Origin: Achromobacter sp. UMC46
GTDB lineage: Bacteria; Pseudomonadota; Gammaproteobacteria; Burkholderiales; Burkholderiaceae_B
Length of the DNA: 64,000 nucleotides
Assembly (NCBI RefSeq): GCF_014170335.1
Contig: NZ_LZZS01000021.1
Location: 25,122-89,121 of the forward strand
Direction: 5' to 3'
This document shows positions 37,872-45,416 of this stretch, piece after piece (the first letter of the stretch is position 1; each line of letters begins with the position of its first letter). The position numbers and the translations under genes were made by a program. The notes beneath the pieces are model-generated. The model was not told where the DNA came from and made no database searches. It saw only the letters and a list, made by a program, of their open reading frames with translations.

Positions 37872-38579
37872 ATGGCTAACCCTGAAAGCCTGATTCCGGA
37901 CGCGTCCGTCCCGGATCTGGCCATCCACCATCCCACCTTGCCGGCGGTCGTGGCCGAGCGGCTGCGGCAATTGATCATCGACGGCACGCTGAAGCCGGGC
38001 ACCTGGCTCAACGAGCGGGACCTGTGCGACCAGTTGAAGATTTCACGCACGCCGCTGCGCGAGGCCTATCGGATGCTGGCCTCGGACGGGCTGGTGGCGT
38101 TGCAGCCCAAGCGCGGCGCGATGGTGATCGAGTTGTCGGCGGACGACATCGAGAACATCTTCGATGTGCTGTCGGTGCTGGAGGGGTTGGCGGTGCGCAG
38201 CGCCGCCGAGCGCGCGTCGGACGCGGAGCTCGCCCAGATCGCGGGCCTGCATGCGCAGATGCTTGAGAACTACGAGAAGCGTGATATCCGCGCGTATTTC
38301 GCGGCCAGCATGGGCACGCATATCGCGATCAACCGCGCCGCGCACAATCCGGCGCTGACGCAGTCCTATGACCGCCTGAACCTGCAGGTACAGGCGTTGC
38401 GCTACAAATCCAACTTCGACCTGGACGAATGGACGACCGCGGTCTCGGACCACGAGGCGTTCGTGCAGGCCTTGATGGCGCGCGACGGCAAGCGCGCCGA
38501 AACGCTGATCCGCAAGCACGTGGGCGGCAAGAAGGCCTACAACCTTCGAGGCCGCCCGGGCGCCGCGGTCAAATCCTGA
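37872..38579 (+). CDS. GntR-family (FadR/FCD type) transcriptional regulator
   Basis: A 235-residue regulator with an N-terminal winged helix (about 28-90, with ISRTPLREAYRMLASDGLV as recognition region) and an all-helical FCD ligand-binding domain (about 100-225). It lies divergent from the Bug/crotonase/CoA-transferase operon and is expected to repress it until an acid or CoA ester binds. The frame is open upstream to 37791, but that stretch contains the operator; the ATG at 37872 gives the normal N-terminus. It converges with the MFS gene with only 16 bases between, which include the palindrome CGGGGCCGGCCCCG. Confidence 0.92.
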   Translation: MANPESLIPDASVPDLAIHHPTLPAVVAERLRQLIIDGTLKPGTWLNERDLCDQLKISRTPLREAYRMLASDGLVALQPKRGAMVIELSADDIENIFDVLSVLEGLAVRSAAERASDAELAQIAGLHAQMLENYEKRDIRAYFAASMGTHIAINRAAHNPALTQSYDRLNLQVQALRYKSNFDLDEWTTAVSDHEAFVQALMARDGKRAETLIRKHVGGKKAYNLRGRPGAAVKS

Positions 38580-38595
38580 CCGGGGCCGGCCCCGA

Positions 38596-39879
38596 TCAGG
38601 CCGGCTGCGCGGTCAGTTGCTTCTTGCCGATCCGCAGCGCGATCACGGCGGCGACGAGCCCCGTGGCGCCGGAGATCACGAAAGCCATCATGTAGCTGCC
38701 CTGCGCCTCGCGGATGGCGCCGGCCATCCAGGCGGCGGTGGCCGCGCCCAGCTGATGGCCCGCGACGATCCACCCGAACACGATGGCCGCATCGCGCTCG
38801 CCGAAGGCTTCCGTCGTCAGGCGCAGGGTGGGCGGCACGGTGGCGATCCAGTCCAGGCCGAAGAAGATCGCGAAGATCGACAGGCTGTAGAACGAGAAGT
38901 CGGAATAGGGCAGATAGATCAGCGACAGGCCGCGCAGCGCGTAGTAGACGAACAGCAGCTTGCGCGGGTCGTAGCGGTCGGTCAGCCAGCCCGAGGCCGT
39001 GGTGCCAACCAGGTCGAAGATGCCCATGATCGCCAGCAGGCCGGCCGCCTGGACTTCCAGCATGCCGTGGTCGCCGCAAAGCGCGATCAGGTGCGTGCCG
39101 ACCAGACCGTTGGTGGTGAAGCCGCAGATGAAGAACGTGGCGAACAGGAACCAGAACGTGCGCGTCCTGGCGGCGCGGGCCAAGGCGCCGAAGGTGGCGG
39201 CCACCATGCCGGTGCGCGGCGCGGCGGGGGCGGGCGGCGCACTCGGGTCGCTGCCGAACGGCACCAGGCCGACGCTGGACGGGCGGTCGGGCACCAGCCA
39301 CCAGGCCAGCGGCACCAGCGCCGCGGCGGCGGCCGCCACGGTCCAGACCACGCGGGTCCAGTCGCCGGACGAAGCCAGCGTGGCCAGCACGGGCAGAAAC
39401 ACCAGCGTGCCGCTGGCGGTGCTGGCGGTCAACAGGCCCATGACCAGGCCGCGGTGCTTGCTGAACCAGCGGTTGACGATGGTGGCGCCCAGCACCGAGG
39501 CCACCGCGCCCGAGCTGATGCCCGAGAACACGCCCCAGGTCATGAGCAGGTGCCAGGGCTCGGTCATGTAGGCGCTGACGGCGCTGGAGGCGGACATCAA
39601 GAGCAGGGCGCTGATCAGAATGCGGCGCAAACCGAAGCGCTCCATCGCCGCGGCGGCAAAGGGGCCGATCAGTCCATATAGGAAGATGCCGACGGCGGCG
39701 GCGAACGAGATCGAACTGCGGCTCCAGCCGAAGGCTTCTTCCAGCGGCACCAGCAGGACGCTGGGCGACGAGCGCAGCCCGGCCGACACCAGCAACGACA
39801 GGAATATCACCGCAACGACGACAAAAGCGTACTTCTGGCCGGCACGCCGGAACGGAATAGGGGGCTGGGCTATACTCAT
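38596..39879 (-). CDS. Major facilitator superfamily transporter
   Basis: Inner-membrane MFS protein of 427 residues with about twelve transmembrane helices split by a cytoplasmic loop near the middle. The conserved loop after helix 2 reads AMERFGLRRIL, and the helix-5-type motif STASGTLVFLPVLA is seen. The closest general resemblance is to monocarboxylate/oxalate-type transporters, but substrate and direction are not clear; a drug or metabolite exporter is equally possible given control by the divergent TetR. Its start faces a strong inverted-repeat operator. Confidence 0.88.
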   Translation of the reverse strand: MSIAQPPIPFRRAGQKYAFVVVAVIFLSLLVSAGLRSSPSVLLVPLEEAFGWSRSSISFAAAVGIFLYGLIGPFAAAAMERFGLRRILISALLLMSASSAVSAYMTEPWHLLMTWGVFSGISSGAVASVLGATIVNRWFSKHRGLVMGLLTASTASGTLVFLPVLATLASSGDWTRVVWTVAAAAAALVPLAWWLVPDRPSSVGLVPFGSDPSAPPAPAAPRTGMVAATFGALARAARTRTFWFLFATFFICGFTTNGLVGTHLIALCGDHGMLEVQAAGLLAIMGIFDLVGTTASGWLTDRYDPRKLLFVYYALRGLSLIYLPYSDFSFYSLSIFAIFFGLDWIATVPPTLRLTTEAFGERDAAIVFGWIVAGHQLGAATAAWMAGAIREAQGSYMMAFVISGATGLVAAVIALRIGKKQLTAQPA

Positions 39880-39883
39880 GTTG

Positions 39884-39928
39884 CTGACCGGTACGTATTA
39901 AGATTTGCGAATAGTACGTACCGGTCAG
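39884..39928. promoter_or_regulatory. TetR operator: 14-bp perfect inverted repeat
   Basis: Arms CTGACCGGTACGTA (39884-39897) and TACGTACCGGTCAG (39915-39928) are exact reverse complements with a 17-base spacer, in the gap between the divergent MFS and TetR genes. The left arm sits just before the MFS start and the right arm inside the TetR promoter, so one regulator dimer pair can shut both genes. Confidence 0.75.
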
Positions 39929-39934
39929 TAACAT
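39905..39934 (+). promoter_or_regulatory. Promoter of TetR gene
   Basis: TTGCGA (39905-39910) and TAACAT (39929-39934) with 18-bp spacing; the operator's right arm fills the spacer, consistent with autorepression. Confidence 0.5.
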
Positions 39935-39962
39935 CGTCAAGCACTATTTGATGGAGACCCGA

Positions 39963-40580
39963 ATGGCCAGCAAACCCACCGTCCCGTCCGCCACCCCGGA
40001 CACGCCGGCAAGCAAACCCCTGCTGGCGGCAGACCGTATCCGCAAGACCGCGCGCGAGATGTTCTACCGCGACGGCATCCGCGCGGTCGGGGTCGACGCC
40101 ATCGTGACCCAGGCCGGCGTGACCAAGCCCAGCCTGTACCGCAGTTTTTCGTCCAAGGACGAGCTGGCGGCCACCTATCTGCGCGACTACGACGCGGAGT
40201 TCTGGGCGCGTTTCGACGGCGCTTGCGCCGCCCATCCCGGCGATCCGCGGGCGCAACTGCTGGATTACCTGTCGGGTTTGAGCCAGCGCGCCGTGCAGAG
40301 CGGCTACCGGGGCTGCGGCCTGACCAACGCGGCAGTCGAGTACCCCGAAGCCGGGCATCCCGCCCGAGCGGTCGCCGTCGAACACAAGCTGACGCTGCGT
40401 GTCCGGTTGAACGAGATGGCGGCGGGCATGGGCGCGACCGACCCCGAGGCGCTGGCCGATGGATTGCTGCTATTGATCGAGGGCGCCTTCGTGTCCAGCC
40501 AGCTGTTTGGCAAGGGCGGCCCGGCGGGACGGGTCGCCGAGATGGCCGATAAGCTCATCCAGGCCCACTTGCCTGACTGA
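39963..40580 (+). CDS. TetR-family transcriptional regulator
   Basis: A 205-residue TetR repressor: the helix-turn-helix (about 35-75) reads GIRAVGVDAIVTQAGVTKPSLYRSFSSKDEL (given in parts GIRAVGVDAIVTQAG and KPSLYRSFSSKDEL), then a helical ligand-binding domain with a cysteine in RGCGLTNAAVEYP. Two ATGs are possible; 39963 is preferred because GGAG precedes it, whereas 39951 has no ribosome site. It is divergent from the MFS gene across a shared operator and most likely represses it and itself. The effector is unknown. Confidence 0.9.
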   Translation: MASKPTVPSATPDTPASKPLLAADRIRKTAREMFYRDGIRAVGVDAIVTQAGVTKPSLYRSFSSKDELAATYLRDYDAEFWARFDGACAAHPGDPRAQLLDYLSGLSQRAVQSGYRGCGLTNAAVEYPEAGHPARAVAVEHKLTLRVRLNEMAAGMGATDPEALADGLLLLIEGAFVSSQLFGKGGPAGRVAEMADKLIQAHLPD

Positions 40581-40689
40581 AAGGCGTATTGCACTGCACA
40601 AAAGCAGTGCTTAATGTGGTGCCGCATGCACCGTAATGGTGGTGTTTGTCCCCATTGCGCAACGAACAAAAAAATGGTTGAAATTTCCG

Positions 40690-40718
40690 TTGCAACGCAG
40701 CAAACGCGGATCTAACAT
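40690..40718 (+). promoter_or_regulatory. Promoter of the small orphan gene
   Basis: TTGCAA (40690-40695) and TAACAT (40713-40718) with ideal 17-bp spacing. The -35 element sits inside CGTTGCAACG, a palindrome of the same GTTGCA type as the putative PutA site. Confidence 0.6.
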
Positions 40719-40761
40719 GAATTCGTGTTGTTCCACATCGCGCTTTCTCAAGGAGAGAATC

Positions 40762-40983
40762 ATGAGCGATACCGCGTTGAAAAATGCCCGTATGTCGGAT
40801 GCGCTGGAGCGGTCCTTGATCCGCGAGGCCGTCAAAGCGGAAACCCTGTCCGGCCCCTTCGCGCGCGCCGCCTGGCTGCGCCTGAAGGTTCGTCTGGCCT
40901 CCTGGGGCGGCGCCGTCGGCGAAGTCCTGCACGACATGGACGCGGGCCGGCAGCAGCACCCGGTCATCTCCGCCCGCCACTGA
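40762..40983 (+). CDS. Small conserved-looking protein of unknown function (73 aa)
   Basis: Not recognised. The 73-residue product has no signal peptide, no clear transmembrane helix and is probably helical, with alternating charged and hydrophobic residues (SDALERSLIREAVKAE, AAWLRLKVRLASWGGAVGEV). The gene is well supported despite its size: it has a near-consensus promoter, a strong ribosome site (AAGGAGAG) 8 bases before the ATG, and an excellent terminator after the stop. It is therefore a single-gene transcript, probably well expressed, lying between a TetR gene and mntH. A short regulatory or ribosome/membrane-associated protein is possible, but no function can be claimed. Confidence 0.7.
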   Translation: MSDTALKNARMSDALERSLIREAVKAETLSGPFARAAWLRLKVRLASWGGAVGEVLHDMDAGRQQHPVISARH

Positions 40984-41001
40984 GCGCAAGCGGTCGGCCA
41001 G

Positions 41002-41032
41002 AAAAAACGCCAGCAGACGCTGGCGTTTTTTT
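41002..41032 (+). terminator. Strong terminator after small orphan gene
   Basis: Stem AAAAAACGCCAGC (41002-41014) and GCTGGCGTTTTTT, loop AGAC, ending in seven T residues. With its A-run it can also end mntH transcripts from the other side. Confidence 0.92.
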
Positions 41033-41073
41033 ATGGGCCGCGGGCGGCCCCCCACGTGGCAAGGCGTGGCTGC

Positions 41074-42363
41074 CTAGACCGCCATGTCGACCAGCAGGTA
41101 GCCGTCCAGGACCACGATGCCGACTGTCGCGCTGATGGCCGCCCAGGCCCAGGCGCCGCGCAGCGCATACGGCCCCATCACGCCCTTGCGGCAGGCCAGC
41201 ATCACCAGCGGACCCAGCGCGAAGGGCAGCGCCAGGCTCAGGATGACCTGGCTCAACACCAGCAGTTCGTCGGGGTCTTTGCCGCCCGTGAAGACCAGCA
41301 GGCCCACGGCGGCGGCGCCTGCGACCAGACGGGTCGCCAGCGCGCGGCGGCGGTCCGACCAGTTGCTGCGAATCTGGAAGCCCCGGGACAGGATCCGGCC
41401 GGCCAGCACGCCCGTGATGGTGGAGCTTTGGCCGGCGGCGTAGAGCGCCACGGCGAAGACGATGGCGGCGCCGACGCCCAGCGTCTGGCCGATCACGGCG
41501 TGGGCGTCATCCAGGCTGGACACGATCAGCCCGGAGCCGGACAGCGACGCCGCCGCCACGATCATGATGGCCGAATTGATCAGCATGGCCACGCCCAGCG
41601 ACACGATCGTGTCGTTGCGGGCCAGGCGCATCGCCATGTCGAGCGCGGTCGGCGGCAGCGCCTTCGCGCGCTCAGCCAGCGAGCCGGAGTGCAGATACAG
41701 GTTGTGCGGCATCAGGGTCGCGCCCAGGATGCCCAAGGCGATCAGGAAGCCCTGCGGATCGCGCAACGCATGGCCCGTTTGCGTCACGCCATGCGCGACT
41801 TCCGTCCAGGCCGGGTTCGCCTTGAAGAGCAGGAAGACGAACGATGCCGCCACGACCGCCAGCAACAGGGCGATGACGCGTTCATGGCGGTCGGCATTGC
41901 CGCGGGTAAGCGCCAGCACGGCGAAGGTGCCGACGCCGGTCACCGCCACGCCGGCGATCAGGGGCAGGCCGAATAGCAGGCGCAGCGCGATCGCGCCGCC
42001 GATCAGTTCGGCCAGCGCGGTCGCCAGGATGGCGGCTTCGCCGGCTAGCCAGGCGGCCTTGGACCAGGCGGGAGACAGGTGGCGGGCCGTCAGCGTCGCC
42101 AGGTCTTGGCCCGTGGCCAGGGCCAGGCGCGATACGAGGATCTGGAACCCCAGCGCCAGGAAGGCCGACGTGATGACGACCATCAACAGCCCGTAGCCGA
42201 AGCCGCTGCCGCCGGCGATGTCGGTGGCCCAGTTGCCCGGATCGATGTAGCCCACGGCCACCAGGATGCCCGAACCGACCATGCGCCGCAGATTCGCCGA
42301 AAGCTGGGCGTCGTGCGCAAGGGCGGCTTTGCCGCCTGATATCGCGTAGATGAATCGGGTCAT
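41074..42363 (-). CDS. mntH: Nramp-family Mn2+/Fe2+ transporter MntH
   Basis: Proton-coupled divalent metal importer in the inner membrane, 429 residues with about eleven helices. Both metal-binding motifs are intact: DPGN at 41-44 (VGYIDPGNWATD) and MPHN at 218-221 (GATLMPHNLYLHS). A Fur-like box lies 11-25 bases upstream of the start codon, overlapping the leader, so expression should fall when iron or manganese is sufficient. AGGAGTG precedes the ATG. A stable hairpin lies between it and the upstream osmC gene, so it has its own promoter. Confidence 0.97.
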   Translation of the reverse strand: MTRFIYAISGGKAALAHDAQLSANLRRMVGSGILVAVGYIDPGNWATDIAGGSGFGYGLLMVVITSAFLALGFQILVSRLALATGQDLATLTARHLSPAWSKAAWLAGEAAILATALAELIGGAIALRLLFGLPLIAGVAVTGVGTFAVLALTRGNADRHERVIALLLAVVAASFVFLLFKANPAWTEVAHGVTQTGHALRDPQGFLIALGILGATLMPHNLYLHSGSLAERAKALPPTALDMAMRLARNDTIVSLGVAMLINSAIMIVAAASLSGSGLIVSSLDDAHAVIGQTLGVGAAIVFAVALYAAGQSSTITGVLAGRILSRGFQIRSNWSDRRRALATRLVAGAAAVGLLVFTGGKDPDELLVLSQVILSLALPFALGPLVMLACRKGVMGPYALRGAWAWAAISATVGIVVLDGYLLVDMAV

Positions 42364-42373
42364 GCGACACTCC

Positions 42374-42388
42374 TGAGAATGGTTCTCA
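42374..42388. promoter_or_regulatory. Fur/MntR-like box upstream of mntH
   Basis: Perfect inverted repeat TGAGAA-TGG-TTCTCA, extended by AAA/ATT flanks. In shape it matches Fur boxes of related bacteria (ATGAGAA...TTCTCAT). Located 11 bases upstream of the mntH start, between promoter and ribosome site. Confidence 0.65.
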
Positions 42389-42451
42389 TTTTCTAGAAGT
42401 GCAGGCCGCCCGTCAAATTGATTTTGGGCAAGCCCGGGATAGGGGCGACCA

Positions 42452-42476
42452 ATGGCGCGCCGCGCCGGCGCGCCAT
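42452..42476 (-). terminator. Hairpin downstream of osmC
   Basis: Perfect 10-bp arms ATGGCGCGCC (42452-42461) and GGCGCGCCAT (42467-42476), loop GCGCC, 16 bases after the osmC stop. No T-run follows, so it may work with Rho or protect the 3' end. Confidence 0.45.
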
Positions 42477-42492
42477 CAGGGGCAGGGGACGA

Positions 42493-42918
42493 TCAGGACT
42501 TGAGCTTGGCTTCCATCGTGATCTTGGCCTTCAGCACCTTCGACACCGGGCAGCCGGTTTCGGCCTTGCGGGCCGCTTCCTCGAAGGCTTGCGCGGTGGC
42601 GCCGGGAATGACGGCCTCGACGGTCAGGTGGACGGCAGTGATGGAGAAGCCGTCGTCCACTTTGTCCAGCGTGACTTCGGCCTTGGTGTCCAGGCTGGTG
42701 GCGACCATGCCGGATTCGGACAGGATGTTGGACAGGGCCATGGTGAAGCAGCCGGCATGGGCGGCGCCCAGCAGTTCTTCGGGGTTGGTGCCCGGGGTGT
42801 CGCCGAAGCGCGTATTGAAGCCGTAAGGCTGGCTCTTGAGCGCGCCGCTTTGCGTGGAGATCGTGCCCTTGCCAGTCTTCAGATCGCCCGACCAGGCGGC
42901 GGATGCGGTTTTCTTCAT
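42493..42918 (-). CDS. osmC: OsmC-type peroxiredoxin
   Basis: Cytoplasmic thiol peroxidase of 141 residues that reduces organic hydroperoxides. The active site is complete: R37 in FNTRFGD, the glutamate pair E48/E49 in NPEELLGAAHAGCF, the peroxidatic cysteine C57 and the second cysteine C123 in AETGCPVSKVL. The ATG at 42918 has AGGAG 7 bases before it; the longer open frame upstream is not supported. It is divergent from an orphan binding-protein gene and lies upstream of mntH on the same strand, an association of peroxide and manganese defences that may be coincidental. Confidence 0.95.
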   Translation of the reverse strand: MKKTASAAWSGDLKTGKGTISTQSGALKSQPYGFNTRFGDTPGTNPEELLGAAHAGCFTMALSNILSESGMVATSLDTKAEVTLDKVDDGFSITAVHLTVEAVIPGATAQAFEEAARKAETGCPVSKVLKAKITMEAKLKS

Positions 42919-43159
42919 GGTGACTCCTGTTGAGGGGGGCGCGCCCGTCGCGGGCGCGTCCGGTGCAGGGATGCGATCCGCCGCTGCGGGCGGTGCATGT
43001 TGCCGGAGGCGGCATCGTCGATGATACGGCGAGCGCGGGGGGCGGGCGCGGAATCCACCGGTGCGCAACGGCAAGCCGATGTAACGGCAGGCCGAAGCGC
43101 TTGATGCCCATCAGGCAAAATAGCGGCATCCGTTTCATTCAAACCCAAGAGCCGCTGTC

Positions 43160-44314
43160 ATGTCCCGCCATTTCCTACGCTACGCCTGCGCCGCCGCGCT
43201 GGTCTTTCCAGTTCTGTCCGCCCACGCCGAAATCGTGATCGGCGTGGACGTGTCCACCACGGGTCCCGCCGCCGCCATCGGCATCCAGACCAACAACGCG
43301 ATCCGCCTGTGGCCGAACACGCTGGGCGGCGAACCGGCGCGCTACGTGGTCCTGGACGACGGCACCGATGTCAGCCGCGCGGTGAAAAACATGCGCAAGC
43401 TGACCTCGGAAGACAAGGTCGATGCCATCGTCGGCCCCAACACCACGGCCGCCGCGTTGGCCGGGCTGGACGTGCTGGCCGAAACCGGGACGCCGATGAT
43501 CGCGCTGGCGGCCTCCAGCGTCATCGTGGAACCCTTGTCGGATCCCAAGCGCGCCTGGGCCTTCAAGATGCCGCAGAACGATTCGCTGATGGCGACCATC
43601 CTGGTCGAAGACATGAAGAAGAAGGGCCTGAAGAATGTGGCCTTCATCGGCTTCGCGGATTCGTATGGCGACAGCTGGTGGAAGGAATTCAAGGCCGCCG
43701 CGGGCGACGACCTGAAGATCGTGGCCGAGGAGCGCTTCCAGCGCACCGACGCGTCGGTGGTCGGGCAGGCGCTGAAGGTCATCGCAGCCAAGCCGGACGC
43801 CGTGCTGATCGCGGGTGCGGGCACGCCGTCCGCCTTGCCGCAGAAGACGCTGCTGGAACGTGGCTATACGGGCGCGATCTATCAGACGCACGGCATCGGC
43901 ACGCTGGAATTTCTGCAGGTCGGCGGCAAGGACGTCGAGGGCACCCTGTTCCCGACCGGCCCGGGCGTGGTGGCGCGTGAGCTGCCGGACAGCAACCCGG
44001 TCAAAAAGGTGGCGGTGGCGTTCGCGGACAAGTACGAAGGCCAGTACGGCGCCAACACGCTGACGCAGTTCGCGGGCGACGCCTACGGCGCCTGGATGCT
44101 GCTGGATTCGGCGGTGTCCCGCGCACTGAAGACGGGCGCCAAGCCCGGCACGCCGGAATTCCGCGCGGCCTTGCGTGACGCCCTGGAAACGACGCGCGAC
44201 CTGGTCGTGCCCAACGGCGTGCTGAACATCTCGAAGGACAATCATCAGGGTTTCGACGAGCGGGCGCGCGTGATGGGCATCGTCAAGAACGGCCGGTTCG
44301 CGTACGCGGAATAG
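43160..44314 (+). CDS. Orphan branched-chain amino-acid-type ABC binding protein
   Basis: Periplasmic binding protein of 384 residues with a Sec signal peptide (cleavage near AHA-EI) and a LivJ-type fold: IVIGVDVSTTGPAAAIGIQ, VDAIVGPNTTAAAL and FAGDAYGAWMLLDS are recognisable. No permease or ATPase genes flank it, so it must use transporter parts encoded elsewhere or the livHMGF set 12 kb away. It is divergent from osmC over a 241-base gap where I see no clear operator. Three hairpins follow the stop codon, the last a strong terminator. Confidence 0.88.
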   Translation: MSRHFLRYACAAALVFPVLSAHAEIVIGVDVSTTGPAAAIGIQTNNAIRLWPNTLGGEPARYVVLDDGTDVSRAVKNMRKLTSEDKVDAIVGPNTTAAALAGLDVLAETGTPMIALAASSVIVEPLSDPKRAWAFKMPQNDSLMATILVEDMKKKGLKNVAFIGFADSYGDSWWKEFKAAAGDDLKIVAEERFQRTDASVVGQALKVIAAKPDAVLIAGAGTPSALPQKTLLERGYTGAIYQTHGIGTLEFLQVGGKDVEGTLFPTGPGVVARELPDSNPVKKVAVAFADKYEGQYGANTLTQFAGDAYGAWMLLDSAVSRALKTGAKPGTPEFRAALRDALETTRDLVVPNGVLNISKDNHQGFDERARVMGIVKNGRFAYAE

Positions 44315-44321
44315 GCGCTGA

Positions 44322-44371
44322 TAGAAATTTCTACGTTTCGTAGCATTTACTGACGCCCCATAGGGCATCAG
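44322..44371 (+). repeat. Successive dyads after orphan binding-protein gene
   Basis: TAGAAATTTCTA (44322-44333) is a perfect palindrome, CTACG-TTT-CGTAG (44331-44343) overlaps it, and CTGACGCCC/GGGCATCAG (44350-44371) forms a 9-bp stem with one mismatch. They precede the terminator at 44377 and may stabilise the 3' end of the message. Confidence 0.4.
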
Positions 44372-44376
44372 TCCCT

Positions 44377-44401
44377 AAAAGCAGGCTTAGGCCTGCTTTT
44401 T
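44377..44401 (+). terminator. Terminator of orphan binding-protein gene
   Basis: Perfect 10-bp stem AAAAGCAGGC (44377-44386) and GCCTGCTTTT, loop TTAG, ending TTTTT. Confidence 0.9.
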
Positions 44402-44492
44402 CATGCCCATATCATTCTTATAGAAATCATTTAATAGCGTATTATTTTTAGTGAAGCCATGCACCTAGAAATAGATTTGGGAGAAAAATTAC

Positions 44493-45407
44493 ATGACCTT
44501 GTTCCGATCCAGACGCTTGCTGTTGGCCTTAAGCCTGGGCGTGTTGGCCGCGTGTTCCGACTCGGGCGCCGATAAGGCCGCCCCGGTGGCAGGCGGCGCG
44601 CCGGCGGGCGCCACGAATACGCTGGAAGCGGCCAAGGCCGCCGGCAAGATTCGTGTCGGCTATGCCAACGAGGCGCCGTTCGCCTACATGGACAGCAAGG
44701 AAGCCAAGGTCACGGGCGAATCGGTCGAGATCGCCCGCGTGGTGCTCAAGCGCATGGGCATCAACGAGGTGGAAGGCGTGCTGACCGAGTTCGGCTCGTT
44801 GATTCCCGGGCTGGCCGCCAAGCGGTTCGACATCATCGCCGCCGGCATGTATGTGACGCCGGAACGTTGCCAGCAAGTGGCATTCTCCGACCCGACCTAT
44901 GGGGTGGGGCAGGCCTTCCTGGTCAAACAGGGCAATCCCAAGAACCTGCACAGCTATGAAGACGTGGTGAAGAACCCTGACGTCAAGCTGGGCGTGGTGG
45001 TGGGGGCGATCGAGGGCGAGTACGCCGAGAAAGTGAAGATTCCGGCGGGCCAGATCGTGGTGTTTCCCGACGCCGTCAGCGCCCTGTCCGGGGTGCAGGC
45101 CGGGCGGGCCGACGCCTATGCCGCCACCGGATTGACCGTCAATGACCTGATGGGCAAGACGCAGGCTGGCAGCGGTTTGGAGAAGGCCGAGCCGTTCACG
45201 GATCCGGTGATCGACGGCAAGGGCGTGCGCGGCTACGGAGCCTATGCGTTCCGCACTGATGACAAGGCCTTCGCCGATGCTTTCAACGCGGAACTGGCCA
45301 AGTACATTGGCACCGACGAGCACAAGAAACGAGTGGCGCCGTTCGGCTTCACCGACCAGGAGCTGCCCCAGGGCATGACCGCCGCGAAGCTTTGCGCCGG
45401 GCAGTAA
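44493..45407 (+). CDS. ehuB: Ehu-type ABC transporter, substrate-binding lipoprotein
   Basis: Substrate-binding protein (304 residues) of a polar amino-acid-family ABC importer. It has a lipobox, GVLAACS, with C21 as the lipidated cysteine, and a mature domain RVGYANEAPFAYMDSKEAKVTGE that closely resembles EhuB, the ectoine/hydroxyectoine binder; the C-terminal GYGAYAFRTDDKAF also fits. Aromatic residues for compatible-solute binding cannot be confirmed by eye. Its leader is strikingly A/T-rich (about 44400-44490), with TATTAT at 44440 as a candidate -10. It starts an operon ehuB-C-D-A. No ectoine breakdown genes are nearby, so another zwitterionic amino acid could be the substrate. Confidence 0.82.
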   Translation: MTLFRSRRLLLALSLGVLAACSDSGADKAAPVAGGAPAGATNTLEAAKAAGKIRVGYANEAPFAYMDSKEAKVTGESVEIARVVLKRMGINEVEGVLTEFGSLIPGLAAKRFDIIAAGMYVTPERCQQVAFSDPTYGVGQAFLVKQGNPKNLHSYEDVVKNPDVKLGVVVGAIEGEYAEKVKIPAGQIVVFPDAVSALSGVQAGRADAYAATGLTVNDLMGKTQAGSGLEKAEPFTDPVIDGKGVRGYGAYAFRTDDKAFADAFNAELAKYIGTDEHKKRVAPFGFTDQELPQGMTAAKLCAGQ

Positions 45408-45416
45408 GGGGCGCCG

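Noticed and set aside
38581..38594. CGGGGCCGGCCCCG between the GntR and MFS genes as a terminator
   Set aside because: It is a perfect palindrome but has no loop and no T-run, so I mention it only in the gene entry.
41056..41976. A 306-codon plus-strand frame opposite mntH
   Set aside because: Shadow of mntH, which has intact DPGN and MPHN motifs; the product is low-complexity.
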